Shown here: in pieces, positions 55,577 to 64,000 of the stretch | Layout: each line of letters begins with the position of its first letter | Position numbering within the stretch: position 1 is the first letter of the stretch | Source: Paenibacillus sophorae | GTDB taxonomy: Bacteria > Bacillota > Bacilli > Paenibacillales > Paenibacillaceae | Direction of reading: 5' to 3' | Assembly: GCF_018966525.1 (NCBI RefSeq) | Contig: NZ_CP076607.1 | Span: 1,984,001 to 2,048,000 of the forward strand | DNA length: 64,000 nucleotides | Made by a program: the position numbers and the translations under genes | The notes under the pieces: model-generated | Told to the model about the DNA's origin: nothing | What the model saw: only the letters and a program-made list of their open reading frames with translations | Database searches by the model: none

Positions 55577-58500
55577 TTGCCGGTACAGATCGGAGAATTG
55601 CGGGCGCGCCTGACCGCTGAAGCTCAGGGAATGAAGCAGGAGATCCGGAGTACCAAGAAGGATTTCGCAGACCTTGGGACTCAGGCGAAGAAGACGGCTG
55701 CCGATCTGAAGGTCTTAAACGACGCTTTGTCCAAAGCAGGATTGAGCGCTGAGCAGATCAAGAAGGTAGCCGAGGCTATGACCAAGCCTGAAAAAGGGGC
55801 CAAGGCTTCCGCCGAAGCTGTCAAAAAGCTGGGTGAGCAGGGCGATAAAGCGGCTAAGTCAGTAAGCGAGCTGAGAGAAGCTGTCAAGAAGATTGGCGAT
55901 GGGAAGAGTGGGATTGACGTTGCAGGCGAATCGATGGATCATCTTTCTCACTCATCTGAAGAGGCGGCCAAAAAGGTCAAGGATGTAGACGACAAGGTCA
56001 AGATAACCGGTGAATCAGTAGACAAACTCGGCGGTCATTCACATAAAGCTGTCGGAAGCTTTATGGATTTAAACATGGCTCTGCAGGATGTAGGCGCCAA
56101 CTCTAAACAGGTAGAACTAATCAACGCCGCGCTACGCCGATCCCATCCAGAACTCCTGCAACAGCAACTGGCGAACGTTAGGACAGAATTGCAATCCTTG
56201 GGCATCGGTAGCAAGGAAATCGATGACATCATTGATCAGATGGAACGGCTGAACAAGACGACCAGTGCAACAAGTGCGGAGATTGACGCTCTCGGAGTTG
56301 CCTACGCTGCTTTGGCTGTTGCGATTGCTGCGGCTATAGCGAAGGCCGTCCAGACGGCGATGCAGTTTGAGCAGGCTATACAAAATGTCCGGGCGATAAT
56401 TGAGCCAACGAGCCAGGATTTTGAAGAGCTCCGTAAGACAGCCATTTCGCTCGGAGCGGACACCAAGTTTTCTGCGTCGCAGGCTGCCGATGCAATGGCT
56501 GAACTTGGCCAGGCTGGATTTAAGACCAAAGAGATTATCGCGGCAATGCCCGGCGTTCTCTCGCTGGCTGCTACCGGCAATGTCGATCTGGCGACAACAG
56601 CGGACATTGCTTCGTCTATTTTACGCGGATTCGGCTTACAGGCGACGGAGACTTCGCGCGTTGTAGACGTGTTAGCGAAGAGCTCAATTGATACGAATGC
56701 GAATGTGACCGACCTTGGGATGGCGATGAAATATGTTGCTCCTGTTGCTGCAGCGATGGGCCTGTCCGTAGAAGAAGCGACCGCTGCCGTCGGTGAGCTA
56801 TCAAACGCCGGCATCAAAGGGGAGCAAGCGGGAACATCGCTCCGGGCGATCCTGCTGGCGTTGGCGTCCCCGTCCAAGGAAGCAGCATTCTACATGGACC
56901 GCCTCGGTGTGAGCATCAAGGACAGCGCCGGAAATATTGTCCCGCTGTCGAACCTGATCGGTCAGCTTACCTCTGTATGGGGACGACTTACTCAAGCGCA
57001 GCAGGCCGACGTCGCCACAACGCTGGTTGGCCGGGAAGCCGCTTCCGGCTTTATTGCTCTTATTGAAGCCGGGACGGAGACACTCGATGGGTATACGGAA
57101 TCGCTGCAAGACGCAGGCGGGACAGCGGAACGTGTTGCCGGTACGCAGATGGATACACTCAAAGGTTCGGTCGATAACATGACCAGCGCCTTGGAATCTG
57201 TCGGCATCACGGTAGGCGACACATTCCTCCCCTCGGTGCGTCAGGCTGTTGAAGGGATTACAGCATTGCTGACTGGGTTCACTGAACTTGATCCGGCAGC
57301 ACAGAAGTCGATCGTCACCTTTACAACGGTCACGCCTCTGGTACTCGGATCGGTGACGGCATTCTACACCTTGAAGAAGGCCATAGACGCCGCTCGCATA
57401 TCGATGGCCGCTATGGGAATGAGCATACCTGTTGTTGGACAGATCGCATTAGTAATTGGTGCAGTAGCAGCCGGAGCCGCCTATCTTGCTGGTGAATATG
57501 CTGACGCCAAAGAAGCAACCAAGAACTTCGAGGAGGCACAGAAGGCGCTCAATCAGACGCTTAACGAGTCTCCGATTAACCGAACGGTCGATGAACTGAA
57601 GAACCTGCGGGACAAGACAGCAGATCTGAACGCTGTCCTTGAAGAGCGAGCCAAGCTGCAGAATCAGCTTAATGATCTTGATTCGCAGATCAAGGCAGGA
57701 GAAAACGCACCGGAAATCCTTAATCAGGCTGGCGAGATCAGCGAGAAGCTCGACGAGATCGATAGGAAGCTTCGTGGCATGGGTTATGACGGTGTAGAGA
57801 ATGCGACGGCCCGCCTCAATGATATGAACAAGGCTATAAACGGTTCAGTCAGCGCGCTTTTCGAGGAACAAAAAGCCAGTGTGGCGACGCTGGCCACCAA
57901 AAAGCAGCGCGTCGAGTCAGCGGAAGCTGAAATAGCGACCATCCAGAAACTATCTGCTGCTCAAAAGCTTGATCAAGCCCAGAAGCAGGCGCTAATCAAT
58001 GCGGTGAACGCCTTGAAGCGGGAGTATCCAGACTTGCTTGCAGTCCAAGAAGAGGATGGACGCATTCGTGTTCAGAACATCGGTACGATTCAGGATCAGA
58101 TCAATGCGGATAAGACTATGACCAACAATGCGGCTACCAATGCTCGGGTTCGGATTGAGAACCTTGCCGCCGAAGCAAAGGCGCAGCGGGCATCCGTCGA
58201 GGCCCAAATTCAGAATTATAGCAAATTGCTCTCTGCCATGGCCGCTGTTTCCGGAGCGAGGGCGTCGACCTTTGCTGAGTCCGTAAAGCAGGGCGAGCAG
58301 CGAATGAATGGCGGTACACCAAACGTGATGGATATCGTAACGAGCACGGCAAAAGCCCAGGCAGCGGCGGAATTGAAGGCACTAACCGAGCAACAGGTGA
58401 AAATAGCGGACAAGCAGCGGGAGATTGAGAAGGCAGCGGCTTCCCTTTCCTCCGGCGATTTTTCCTTAGGGGCCAATACCAAAGGAGCGCCAATCGATCT

Positions 58501-60235
58501 GAGCGCTCCGGCTAAAGTTAAAACGTCCAAGCCTAAGACGGAGAAACCAGGAAAGTCAGCTGCCGAACTCGCCGCCGAAGCCCGCAAGGCGGCATACGAG
58601 GCTGATCTAAAGACGGTCCAGTTTCAGGCGGAATACTATGACCTGTCCGCCGAGAAGCAGATTCAGAAGTACGAGGCGCTCCGGAAGAAGCATGCTCAGT
58701 TTCTCAAGGAAAGCGTGGATGATGCGCGGACCCTCACACTTCAGATCAAGCGGCTGAACGAGGATTCTGTGAAGGATCGTTACGATTTCTCGGCCACTGT
58801 TATCGATCAGGAAATGAAGCGGATGGAGGACGCGGGAAAGTCAGAAAGGGAAATGGCGAACCAGCGGCTTTATATGTGGACTAATGTTCGGAAGAAGTAT
58901 GCTGAAGACTCCGAACAATATAAGCAGGCTGACGAACAGGTGCGGCAGGCTCGGAAGGATTTGGCTCAAGCCACAATCGAAGAGGAGCGGAACACTTACG
59001 AGAAACGGTCAGACCTGATTGACAAGGAAGTTAGAAGACTTGAAGATTCTGGAGCAACCGAAGTCGAGATTGCAGAACTCAAGGTCAAGAAATGGACTGA
59101 ACTTCGGGACAAGTACGCTGCTGATTCTGAGTATTATGCAAATGCCGACGAGGAACTTTATAAAGCCCGGAAGGAGCTTGTCGAGAAGCTGACAGACCTT
59201 GCCGACGACCTGGTTGACAAGGAAAAGGATGCGATCGAGAAAGCGAAGCAGGCTGACCTGGATGCGGTCGAGGACCGAAAGGACGCTTACGTCAACGCAC
59301 AGGACGCGAAGATCAAGGCGATTGAGGACTTGATGGCAGCAGAAGAGCAGATGAATGCCGATGCTGATTACGAGTCGCAGCTCGCTGCAAAAAACGCCCG
59401 TATTGATCTCCTGGCCACCGCTGTCGGTCCAGAAGGCAAGAAGGAACGCGAGCAGCTGATCAAGGAACGAGATCAGATGGTGCTTGAGCACGGTCGTGAT
59501 CTGCGAAAGCGTGAGCTTCAGTCGAAGAAGGATGCGCTGGAGGAAGAGAAGGACGCGCAATCCGCCGCCTTTGATGCGGAGAAGGATGCCAAAGAAGCGC
59601 AGTACGATTCCTTAAAGGAGGCATTCGATAATTATTCCGGCGATATCAAGACGATTGAATCCGGCATTGCAGCCTTCCGTGTTTCTTCCGCCGGAGGGGC
59701 AAATCAGCTAATCCTTTCGGACCTCGATACCTTTATAGTCGACTACAACGCCAAAATGGCGCAGATCGCTTCAAACAATGCCGAAGCGAAAAAAGCCGCC
59801 GACCTTGCGGAGTACAATGCGAACAAGGATGCCTACGATGCGGCAAAGGCGACGGGGAACAAGGCGGAAATGGCGCGGCTGTCTACGCAAAATCAGCAGA
59901 TTCGTGATCTTTACGGGATCACGACCGATACCGGAAAACTTCCTTCCTTTGATGTTGGGGGAACTGTGCCCGGACCATGGGGCGCTCCAGTACCTATCCT
60001 TGCTCATGGCGGCGAGATCATTATCAATCCCGAACAGCAGCGGATGCTATTCCGGTTGCTGGACTCCACCCGCCCGGTAAGCCCGGCAGGCGCCGCCAAG
60101 TCAGAGACTGTCATTCACAACACCTTCGACATGTCAGTCAACGGTGTGACGCTGGAAGACCGGGCTGACACCGAAATCCTTTACTCGGAGCGGGAAAAGA
60201 CGGCACGCCGACTGCAGACGATGGGGGTGAAGTAG
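55577..60235 (+). CDS. Tail tape measure protein, TP901 type
   Basis: 1,552 residues from TTG 55577 (AGGAGGAGG upstream). A helical N-terminus (~1-240) precedes the TP901 core (~245-570: FEQAIQNVRAIIEPTSQDFE; LSLAATGNVDLATTADIASS; GMAMKYVAPVAAAMGLSVEE). A hydrophobic stretch follows (~615-640, IPVVGQIALVIGAVAAGAAY), then long charged coiled coils (~1000-1450) and a C-terminal GGTVPGPWGAPVPILAHGGE motif common in tape measures. No peptidase or muramidase domain was seen. It sets tail length and is threaded in the tube; at ~0.15 nm per residue the tail would be roughly 230 nm. Confidence 0.93.
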   Translation: MPVQIGELRARLTAEAQGMKQEIRSTKKDFADLGTQAKKTAADLKVLNDALSKAGLSAEQIKKVAEAMTKPEKGAKASAEAVKKLGEQGDKAAKSVSELREAVKKIGDGKSGIDVAGESMDHLSHSSEEAAKKVKDVDDKVKITGESVDKLGGHSHKAVGSFMDLNMALQDVGANSKQVELINAALRRSHPELLQQQLANVRTELQSLGIGSKEIDDIIDQMERLNKTTSATSAEIDALGVAYAALAVAIAAAIAKAVQTAMQFEQAIQNVRAIIEPTSQDFEELRKTAISLGADTKFSASQAADAMAELGQAGFKTKEIIAAMPGVLSLAATGNVDLATTADIASSILRGFGLQATETSRVVDVLAKSSIDTNANVTDLGMAMKYVAPVAAAMGLSVEEATAAVGELSNAGIKGEQAGTSLRAILLALASPSKEAAFYMDRLGVSIKDSAGNIVPLSNLIGQLTSVWGRLTQAQQADVATTLVGREAASGFIALIEAGTETLDGYTESLQDAGGTAERVAGTQMDTLKGSVDNMTSALESVGITVGDTFLPSVRQAVEGITALLTGFTELDPAAQKSIVTFTTVTPLVLGSVTAFYTLKKAIDAARISMAAMGMSIPVVGQIALVIGAVAAGAAYLAGEYADAKEATKNFEEAQKALNQTLNESPINRTVDELKNLRDKTADLNAVLEERAKLQNQLNDLDSQIKAGENAPEILNQAGEISEKLDEIDRKLRGMGYDGVENATARLNDMNKAINGSVSALFEEQKASVATLATKKQRVESAEAEIATIQKLSAAQKLDQAQKQALINAVNALKREYPDLLAVQEEDGRIRVQNIGTIQDQINADKTMTNNAATNARVRIENLAAEAKAQRASVEAQIQNYSKLLSAMAAVSGARASTFAESVKQGEQRMNGGTPNVMDIVTSTAKAQAAAELKALTEQQVKIADKQREIEKAAASLSSGDFSLGANTKGAPIDLSAPAKVKTSKPKTEKPGKSAAELAAEARKAAYEADLKTVQFQAEYYDLSAEKQIQKYEALRKKHAQFLKESVDDARTLTLQIKRLNEDSVKDRYDFSATVIDQEMKRMEDAGKSEREMANQRLYMWTNVRKKYAEDSEQYKQADEQVRQARKDLAQATIEEERNTYEKRSDLIDKEVRRLEDSGATEVEIAELKVKKWTELRDKYAADSEYYANADEELYKARKELVEKLTDLADDLVDKEKDAIEKAKQADLDAVEDRKDAYVNAQDAKIKAIEDLMAAEEQMNADADYESQLAAKNARIDLLATAVGPEGKKEREQLIKERDQMVLEHGRDLRKRELQSKKDALEEEKDAQSAAFDAEKDAKEAQYDSLKEAFDNYSGDIKTIESGIAAFRVSSAGGANQLILSDLDTFIVDYNAKMAQIASNNAEAKKAADLAEYNANKDAYDAAKATGNKAEMARLSTQNQQIRDLYGITTDTGKLPSFDVGGTVPGPWGAPVPILAHGGEIIINPEQQRMLFRLLDSTRPVSPAGAAKSETVIHNTFDMSVNGVTLEDRADTEILYSEREKTARRLQTMGVK

Positions 60236-61036
60236 ATGGAGGACTTTGACGTCTCGATCAATGGACAGTGGCTCTCGGAAATCGGCGCACAGCTGGTAAG
60301 CCGGGATATACCGATGCTGCCGGAGACGGAGGAGAACGCCGTCAAGCTTGCTGGGCGGGATGGACAACTGAATTTCGGCAGCACTTATGGTGCTCGGCCT
60401 ATAGGCTTGGGCCTTTTTGTCATGGGCGATGATTATGACGGTGTCGTCGGTAAGCTGGCCAGTATCATCAATATTCGGAGGGGCACGTTGGTCATTGTTT
60501 TCTCGGACCGGATGGACAAGCGTTATATGGCCGAATATCGGGGGTTCATCAGCTTCGACACCTCGACCGGGAACCGGCTGATTAACGTTCCACTGAAGAT
60601 GGACGACCCATTCCCGGAGTCGCGGCAGACAACTGAGCTGCGGGAGTACGGCGAGGGGCTGGAATATGGTCAGGGATACTTCTATATCAGCGATTCCTAC
60701 TTTACCATCACGGCGAGCGGGCAGACGGTCACTGTCAATAATGATGGCTCCGACGTTGCTTATCCGCTGATCCGGATAACCGGAGCATTCACGGACCTGT
60801 CGCTAAGCGACGGAGACCAAGCTTTCACCTTCTCCGGCTCAATCGGGGGAAATGATGTTCTGGAGATTGACTGTAATCCGTCGAAGTGCCGTGTCCGCCT
60901 GAACGGGCAGAACGCCTTTTCGCGGAGCAACGGGGTTTTCTTCGCGCTGGCTCCCGGGGAAACGACCTTCACCGTATCGGCAACAAGCCCAAGCTTCACA
61001 CTGGAAATCATCTACCGCTATAAATATCTGTTCTGA
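60236..61036 (+). CDS. Distal tail protein (Dit)
   Basis: 266 residues. FDVSINGQWLSEIGAQLVSR, then KLAGRDGQLNFGSTYGARPI and RGTLVIVFSDRMDKRYMAEY fit the N-terminal ring domain, followed by a beta-sandwich (ITGAFTDLSLSDGDQAFTFS; VLEIDCNPSKCRVRLNGQNA). It caps the tail tube and anchors the baseplate. Starts directly at the tape measure stop. Confidence 0.87.
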   Translation: MEDFDVSINGQWLSEIGAQLVSRDIPMLPETEENAVKLAGRDGQLNFGSTYGARPIGLGLFVMGDDYDGVVGKLASIINIRRGTLVIVFSDRMDKRYMAEYRGFISFDTSTGNRLINVPLKMDDPFPESRQTTELREYGEGLEYGQGYFYISDSYFTITASGQTVTVNNDGSDVAYPLIRITGAFTDLSLSDGDQAFTFSGSIGGNDVLEIDCNPSKCRVRLNGQNAFSRSNGVFFALAPGETTFTVSATSPSFTLEIIYRYKYLF

Positions 61037-61050
61037 AAGGAGGACCAGAC

Positions 61051-62913
61051 ATGATCTTTAATCGAAGAGTAATCACTAAGTTTCTGGACCTAGTAGATCT
61101 TCAGCGTCACAATGACAACTACGCCGAAATCGAAGCCGATCTGACCGATCACGAGGAGCGGATCACGGTCGCTAAGGATGATATCGACAACCATAAGGCT
61201 TCTACGACCGCGCATGCTGCTGAGCACATCACATATGCCGGACCGGTTGCTGGCGCCTCGGACATTAAGGGCGCGGTAGACAGCGTGCAGCAGCAGCTCA
61301 ATACGGCAGTCATGGAGGGAGATAGTGGGCCAGCAGCGGCGCAAGCGGCGATCGATGCAACGGGCCACGATTACGGAAATCTTAAGGTGCGGCTGGACAC
61401 GGAGCATACCGCCGTTAGTGCGCAGTTGGCGGAGATTGCGAAAAATACAACGGTTATCAATGTCGCAAAATTTGGGGCCGTCGGCGACTATGATCCGGAT
61501 ACAGGGACAGGAACGGATGATACGATTGCCATTCAAAACGCCGCTGATGCACTTTATGCTTCTGGTGGTGGAGTACTATATTATCCCGAAGAAGCTTACA
61601 AAACGACTGCACCCATTTTAATGAAGCTACCTGCTACAGATGGAGGTTATGATTTTCCTCCAATTGTTTTTCTTGGAAAGGGAAATCGGGGAAGCGCCAT
61701 TATTAAAGTCGGAACCGCTCAATCGTACGGCTTGGATGCGACAGTTATCCTCATTAAAGGTTCGACCATGAATCTGGCAGATGCTTTTTCCGCCGCAGGA
61801 TTCAAAAATATTAGGATCACGAATACCAGTACAGGCAATACCACCTATGCTGTATATGGAGATAACGGGTCAAGAGTAATTGCGGAATATTGCTCATTCG
61901 TTACTAGTAAAGATTTACCAACCGTTTCTACTCATGATAGGTACGCATTCTATATTAGGTCTATGTGGGCATGCAGTCTTCGAGACTGTACGTTCAGCGG
62001 TGATTATGGATTTTATATTGCGTCTAATAGTACCAGCACTTTACTTGAAAATTGCTTTGCGAGTACTGACAAAACCGCCTATCACATTGTCGGTGTGTAT
62101 TCCACGATAATCAATACTTACGGTGATTTTTGCAATGGAACGATGTATCACTTTTCCTTCTGCTCAGTTCATTGTACCGCTATTGGCGGAGAGAGTCCCA
62201 ACTGCGACACCATGATAAGGTTAAGTAATAGTCAGGTCACAATCGACAATGCTTACTTTTTTCAAAGTAATTTGGATGCAGGGACTGTGATCAATGCGAA
62301 CGGCAGCACCTTGCGGATTAGGCAACTTAATATGATTATGGGCGCTACCTTAGCCGGGTATCTTTGGACAGCGGGTACGAACTCAAATATTATCGTCGAA
62401 GCATTATTAATGAATGGCCCGACGAAGTTTAAATACTCAGAAATTAGCACAATGAGCAGCGACAATATAAGTGTATTCGTGAGTCCGCTTGAAGCACCAA
62501 TCACCAAAGGAACTACTGGGCTGTTGCCGTTTCGTTCAACCGGATACTGGGATTGGTATTTAAATACTCCAGCCATCCCCATTAACAATATCATCATGGG
62601 GCTAAAAGGACCGACGACTGCGGCTGATGGTTCTGATGTACAGTGGGATGGCGGCGCTAAGGTCAATAATTTCTACCTCAATTCTGACTTTGCTAATCGC
62701 CTTGTGCTTGGATGGGCAAGAATCGCCCAAACCAGTGGAACGTTGAGAGACGGCACAGTGGTCTATGCTCCACTTGCAATTTCTTGTACGACTGCGAATA
62801 GACCGACTAATCCGTATACTGGGATGATTATCCATGATCAAACACTGGATAAGCTGTGCTGGTGGAATGGCACAAATTGGCGGACGTTCAATACAACGGG
62901 TATTAATGCTTGA
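61051..62913 (+). CDS. Tail spike with pectate-lyase-like beta-helix
   Basis: 620 residues. Residues ~1-130 are helical and probably attach it to the tail (KFLDLVDLQRHNDNYAEIEA; HEERITVAKDDIDNHKASTT). From ~135 VAKFGAVGDYDPDTGTGTDD, TIAIQNAADALYASGGGVLY marks a pectate-lyase superfamily right-handed beta-helix, likely a depolymerase for cell-surface polysaccharide. The C-terminus has the NRPTNPYTGMIIHDQTLDKL motif of fibre ends. The beta-helix coding part is more AT-rich than its flanks. No separate Tal protein lies between it and Dit. Confidence 0.82.
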   Translation: MIFNRRVITKFLDLVDLQRHNDNYAEIEADLTDHEERITVAKDDIDNHKASTTAHAAEHITYAGPVAGASDIKGAVDSVQQQLNTAVMEGDSGPAAAQAAIDATGHDYGNLKVRLDTEHTAVSAQLAEIAKNTTVINVAKFGAVGDYDPDTGTGTDDTIAIQNAADALYASGGGVLYYPEEAYKTTAPILMKLPATDGGYDFPPIVFLGKGNRGSAIIKVGTAQSYGLDATVILIKGSTMNLADAFSAAGFKNIRITNTSTGNTTYAVYGDNGSRVIAEYCSFVTSKDLPTVSTHDRYAFYIRSMWACSLRDCTFSGDYGFYIASNSTSTLLENCFASTDKTAYHIVGVYSTIINTYGDFCNGTMYHFSFCSVHCTAIGGESPNCDTMIRLSNSQVTIDNAYFFQSNLDAGTVINANGSTLRIRQLNMIMGATLAGYLWTAGTNSNIIVEALLMNGPTKFKYSEISTMSSDNISVFVSPLEAPITKGTTGLLPFRSTGYWDWYLNTPAIPINNIIMGLKGPTTAADGSDVQWDGGAKVNNFYLNSDFANRLVLGWARIAQTSGTLRDGTVVYAPLAISCTTANRPTNPYTGMIIHDQTLDKLCWWNGTNWRTFNTTGINA

Positions 62914-62940
62914 TGCACAGTTCTAGAAAGGAGAAATCAA

Positions 62941-63213
62941 ATGGCCTTACAAATGACAGTGACAACAGCGCACGGTATTACATTGGACGCTGCTTACCTT
63001 CGCATTGATGAGCAAAGCGGGGATAAAGGGAATGTGAATCTTCGAGTACACACATACACCACTTTGGAAAATTGCCAAGCTGGCTGCCCGTGGATCGAAG
63101 AGAAAATTTATAACTTCGTCCCTTCTGTAGCTGATGACGCACCGAACTTTATCAAACAAGGATATCAATATCTTAAAACATTGCCAGAGCATTCGCAGGC
63201 AGTGGACGCGTAA
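62941..63213 (+). CDS. Small tail-associated protein
   Basis: 90 residues, ATG after GAAAGGAG. MTVTTAHGITLDAAYLRIDE, then IEEKIYNFVPSVADDAPNFI, a pattern of small proteins after tail fibres in Firmicute phages. Possibly a fibre accessory. Not otherwise known. Confidence 0.65.
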   Translation: MALQMTVTTAHGITLDAAYLRIDEQSGDKGNVNLRVHTYTTLENCQAGCPWIEEKIYNFVPSVADDAPNFIKQGYQYLKTLPEHSQAVDA

Positions 63214-63229
63214 AGGGGGATATAATGTC

Positions 63230-63403
63230 ATGGGTCATTGTAAACATGAAAAGGTGTATGCTATGTACGTACTCAACTGCAACCCACCTTTACACCCATG
63301 GATATGCAGCAAATGTGGCGAAAAAGGGAACGAAAGGTACTCTTTGTCGAAAAGACCTTATGACTATGAGCGCATAGTGAGTAAATTCAAGCCTTCACAA
63401 TAA
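63230..63403 (+). CDS. Small zinc-ribbon-like protein
   Basis: 57 residues from ATG 63230 (AAAGGGGGA nine bases upstream). CKHEKVYAMYVLNCNPPLHP, then WICSKCGEKG gives a probable four-ligand metal site. Short proteins of this form occur near prophage lysis and tail genes. Function unknown. Confidence 0.6.
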   Translation: MGHCKHEKVYAMYVLNCNPPLHPWICSKCGEKGNERYSLSKRPYDYERIVSKFKPSQ

Positions 63404-63470
63404 AGCTTGTCTAGTTGCCTCCGATTGTTCCATAATAAACCTTGTAAATTATTTACGGGGGATGAGTTAT

Positions 63471-64000
63471 GTGGAAATTAAAACGGGGCTTTCAGAACAT
63501 CTAATGTATTCTACTGTTAGAATTGAGTGTCTGCTTGGCGACGGAACCGGAAGTACAGGAACTGGATTCTTCTTTAGTTTTCTAGAGGATGGCAATATGC
63601 ACGTACCTGCTATAGTGACTAATAAACATGTCGTTGCAGGAGCCATACAAGGCAGATTTCTCATGACGGTATCTGATTCGGAAGGAAATCCTAAAAATGA
63701 AGAGCACTTACCTCTTCAGTTTGATCAATTTCAAAGTATGTGGATATTTCACCCAGATCCTAATGTGGATCTGTGTATTATGCCAATTGCACCATTATTA
63801 AAACAAGCAGACGACATAGGAAAAAAATTATTCTTTTCCAGTCTTACAAAAGACCTTATTCCTACCACCGAACAGTTATCAGAATTGAGCGCGTGTGAAG
63901 ACGTAACCATGGTCGGTTATCCTATTGGGATATGGGACCAGATAAACAATTTACCTCTCATTCGTAGAGGAATCACAGCAACACATCCGAAGTTTAATTA
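63471..64000 (+). CDS. Trypsin-like serine peptidase, cut by the window end
   Basis: GTG 63471 follows GGGGGATG and opens a frame that is still open at 64000 (176 residues). TGTGFFFSFLEDGN, then HVPAIVTNKHVVAGAIQGRF carries the catalytic His (~53), and PDPNVDLCIMPIAPL the catalytic Asp (~100); the Ser motif should follow after RRGITATHPKFN, outside the window. No signal peptide, so it is probably cytosolic. AT-rich, located between tail and expected lysis genes, a usual place for prophage cargo. Such peptidases occur in some bacterial conflict systems; its role here is inference. Confidence 0.72.
   Translation, partial: MEIKTGLSEHLMYSTVRIECLLGDGTGSTGTGFFFSFLEDGNMHVPAIVTNKHVVAGAIQGRFLMTVSDSEGNPKNEEHLPLQFDQFQSMWIFHPDPNVDLCIMPIAPLLKQADDIGKKLFFSSLTKDLIPTTEQLSELSACEDVTMVGYPIGIWDQINNLPLIRRGITATHPKFN

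Noticed and set aside
16528..64000. CRISPR arrays or diversity-generating retroelement near the tail spike
   Set aside because: No regularly spaced repeats with unique spacers, and no reverse transcriptase or paired template repeat was seen.

Overview
The window looks like the chromosome of a Paenibacillus-type Firmicute of moderate GC. The evidence is strong AGGAGG ribosome sites with frequent TTG/GTG starts, Bacillus-like tRNAs, a SorC-regulated glucitol PTS operon and a tad pilus locus. It has two parts: about 16.5 kb of host genes, then a prophage that fills positions ~16,500 to the right edge and continues beyond it.

Host part (1-16,500): the 3' part of alanine dehydrogenase; tRNA-Glu and two identical tRNA-Leu(GAG) genes bracketing a PAS protein and two divergent Xre regulators; cysK; a complete glucitol operon (SorC regulator, gutM, srlA, srlE, srlB, srlD) behind a good sigma-A promoter with a candidate cre site and a direct-repeat operator; glutathione peroxidase and Ohr; a FecBCD-type ABC importer; two small proteins; and the start of a tad pilus operon (cpaE/tadZ-like, then cpaF). 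The cpaF reading frame is cut inside its most conserved C-terminal motif by the left end of the prophage.

Prophage, left to right: (a) leftward lysogeny module: large serine integrase, a short serine-recombinase homologue without the catalytic serine, ImmA/IrrE-type metallopeptidase, lipoprotein, Xre repressor. (b) A divergent promoter/operator region with four GCAAC/GTTGC half-sites, then rightward early genes: Cro, many small proteins, Rad50/SbcC-like ATPase with RecT and a metallo-beta-lactamase-fold protein, replisome organiser, G39P-like helicase loader, DnaB, RuvC-like resolvase, HNH endonuclease, a Dam-type methylase with an amber codon, ASCH protein, LexA-like DNA-binding protein and the ArpU late regulator. 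(c) An AT-rich accessory stretch (37.9-43.9 kb) holding a HEPN-like protein, a membrane-anchored protein, a third unknown protein, a ParB-like protein and two DNA methyltransferases. (d) Late genes: terminase, portal, minor head protein, scaffold, decoration protein, E-type capsid, connectors, tail tube, tail-assembly chaperones with a -1 frameshift, 1,552-residue tape measure, Dit and a beta-helix tail spike. This is a long-tailed siphovirus-like plan. (e) At the right edge a trypsin-like peptidase gene runs out of the window. Lysis genes, attR and the rest of cpaF must lie further right.

The main points for follow-up are the integration inside cpaF, the serine-less recombinase homologue next to the integrase, the AT-rich cargo genes as candidate defence or exclusion functions, the G GGA AAC frameshift site, the amber codon in the Dam-like gene, a strongly folded non-coding segment near 22.2 kb, and an N-terminal peptide shared by scaffold and capsid. 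All calls rest on reading the sequence; no database search was run.
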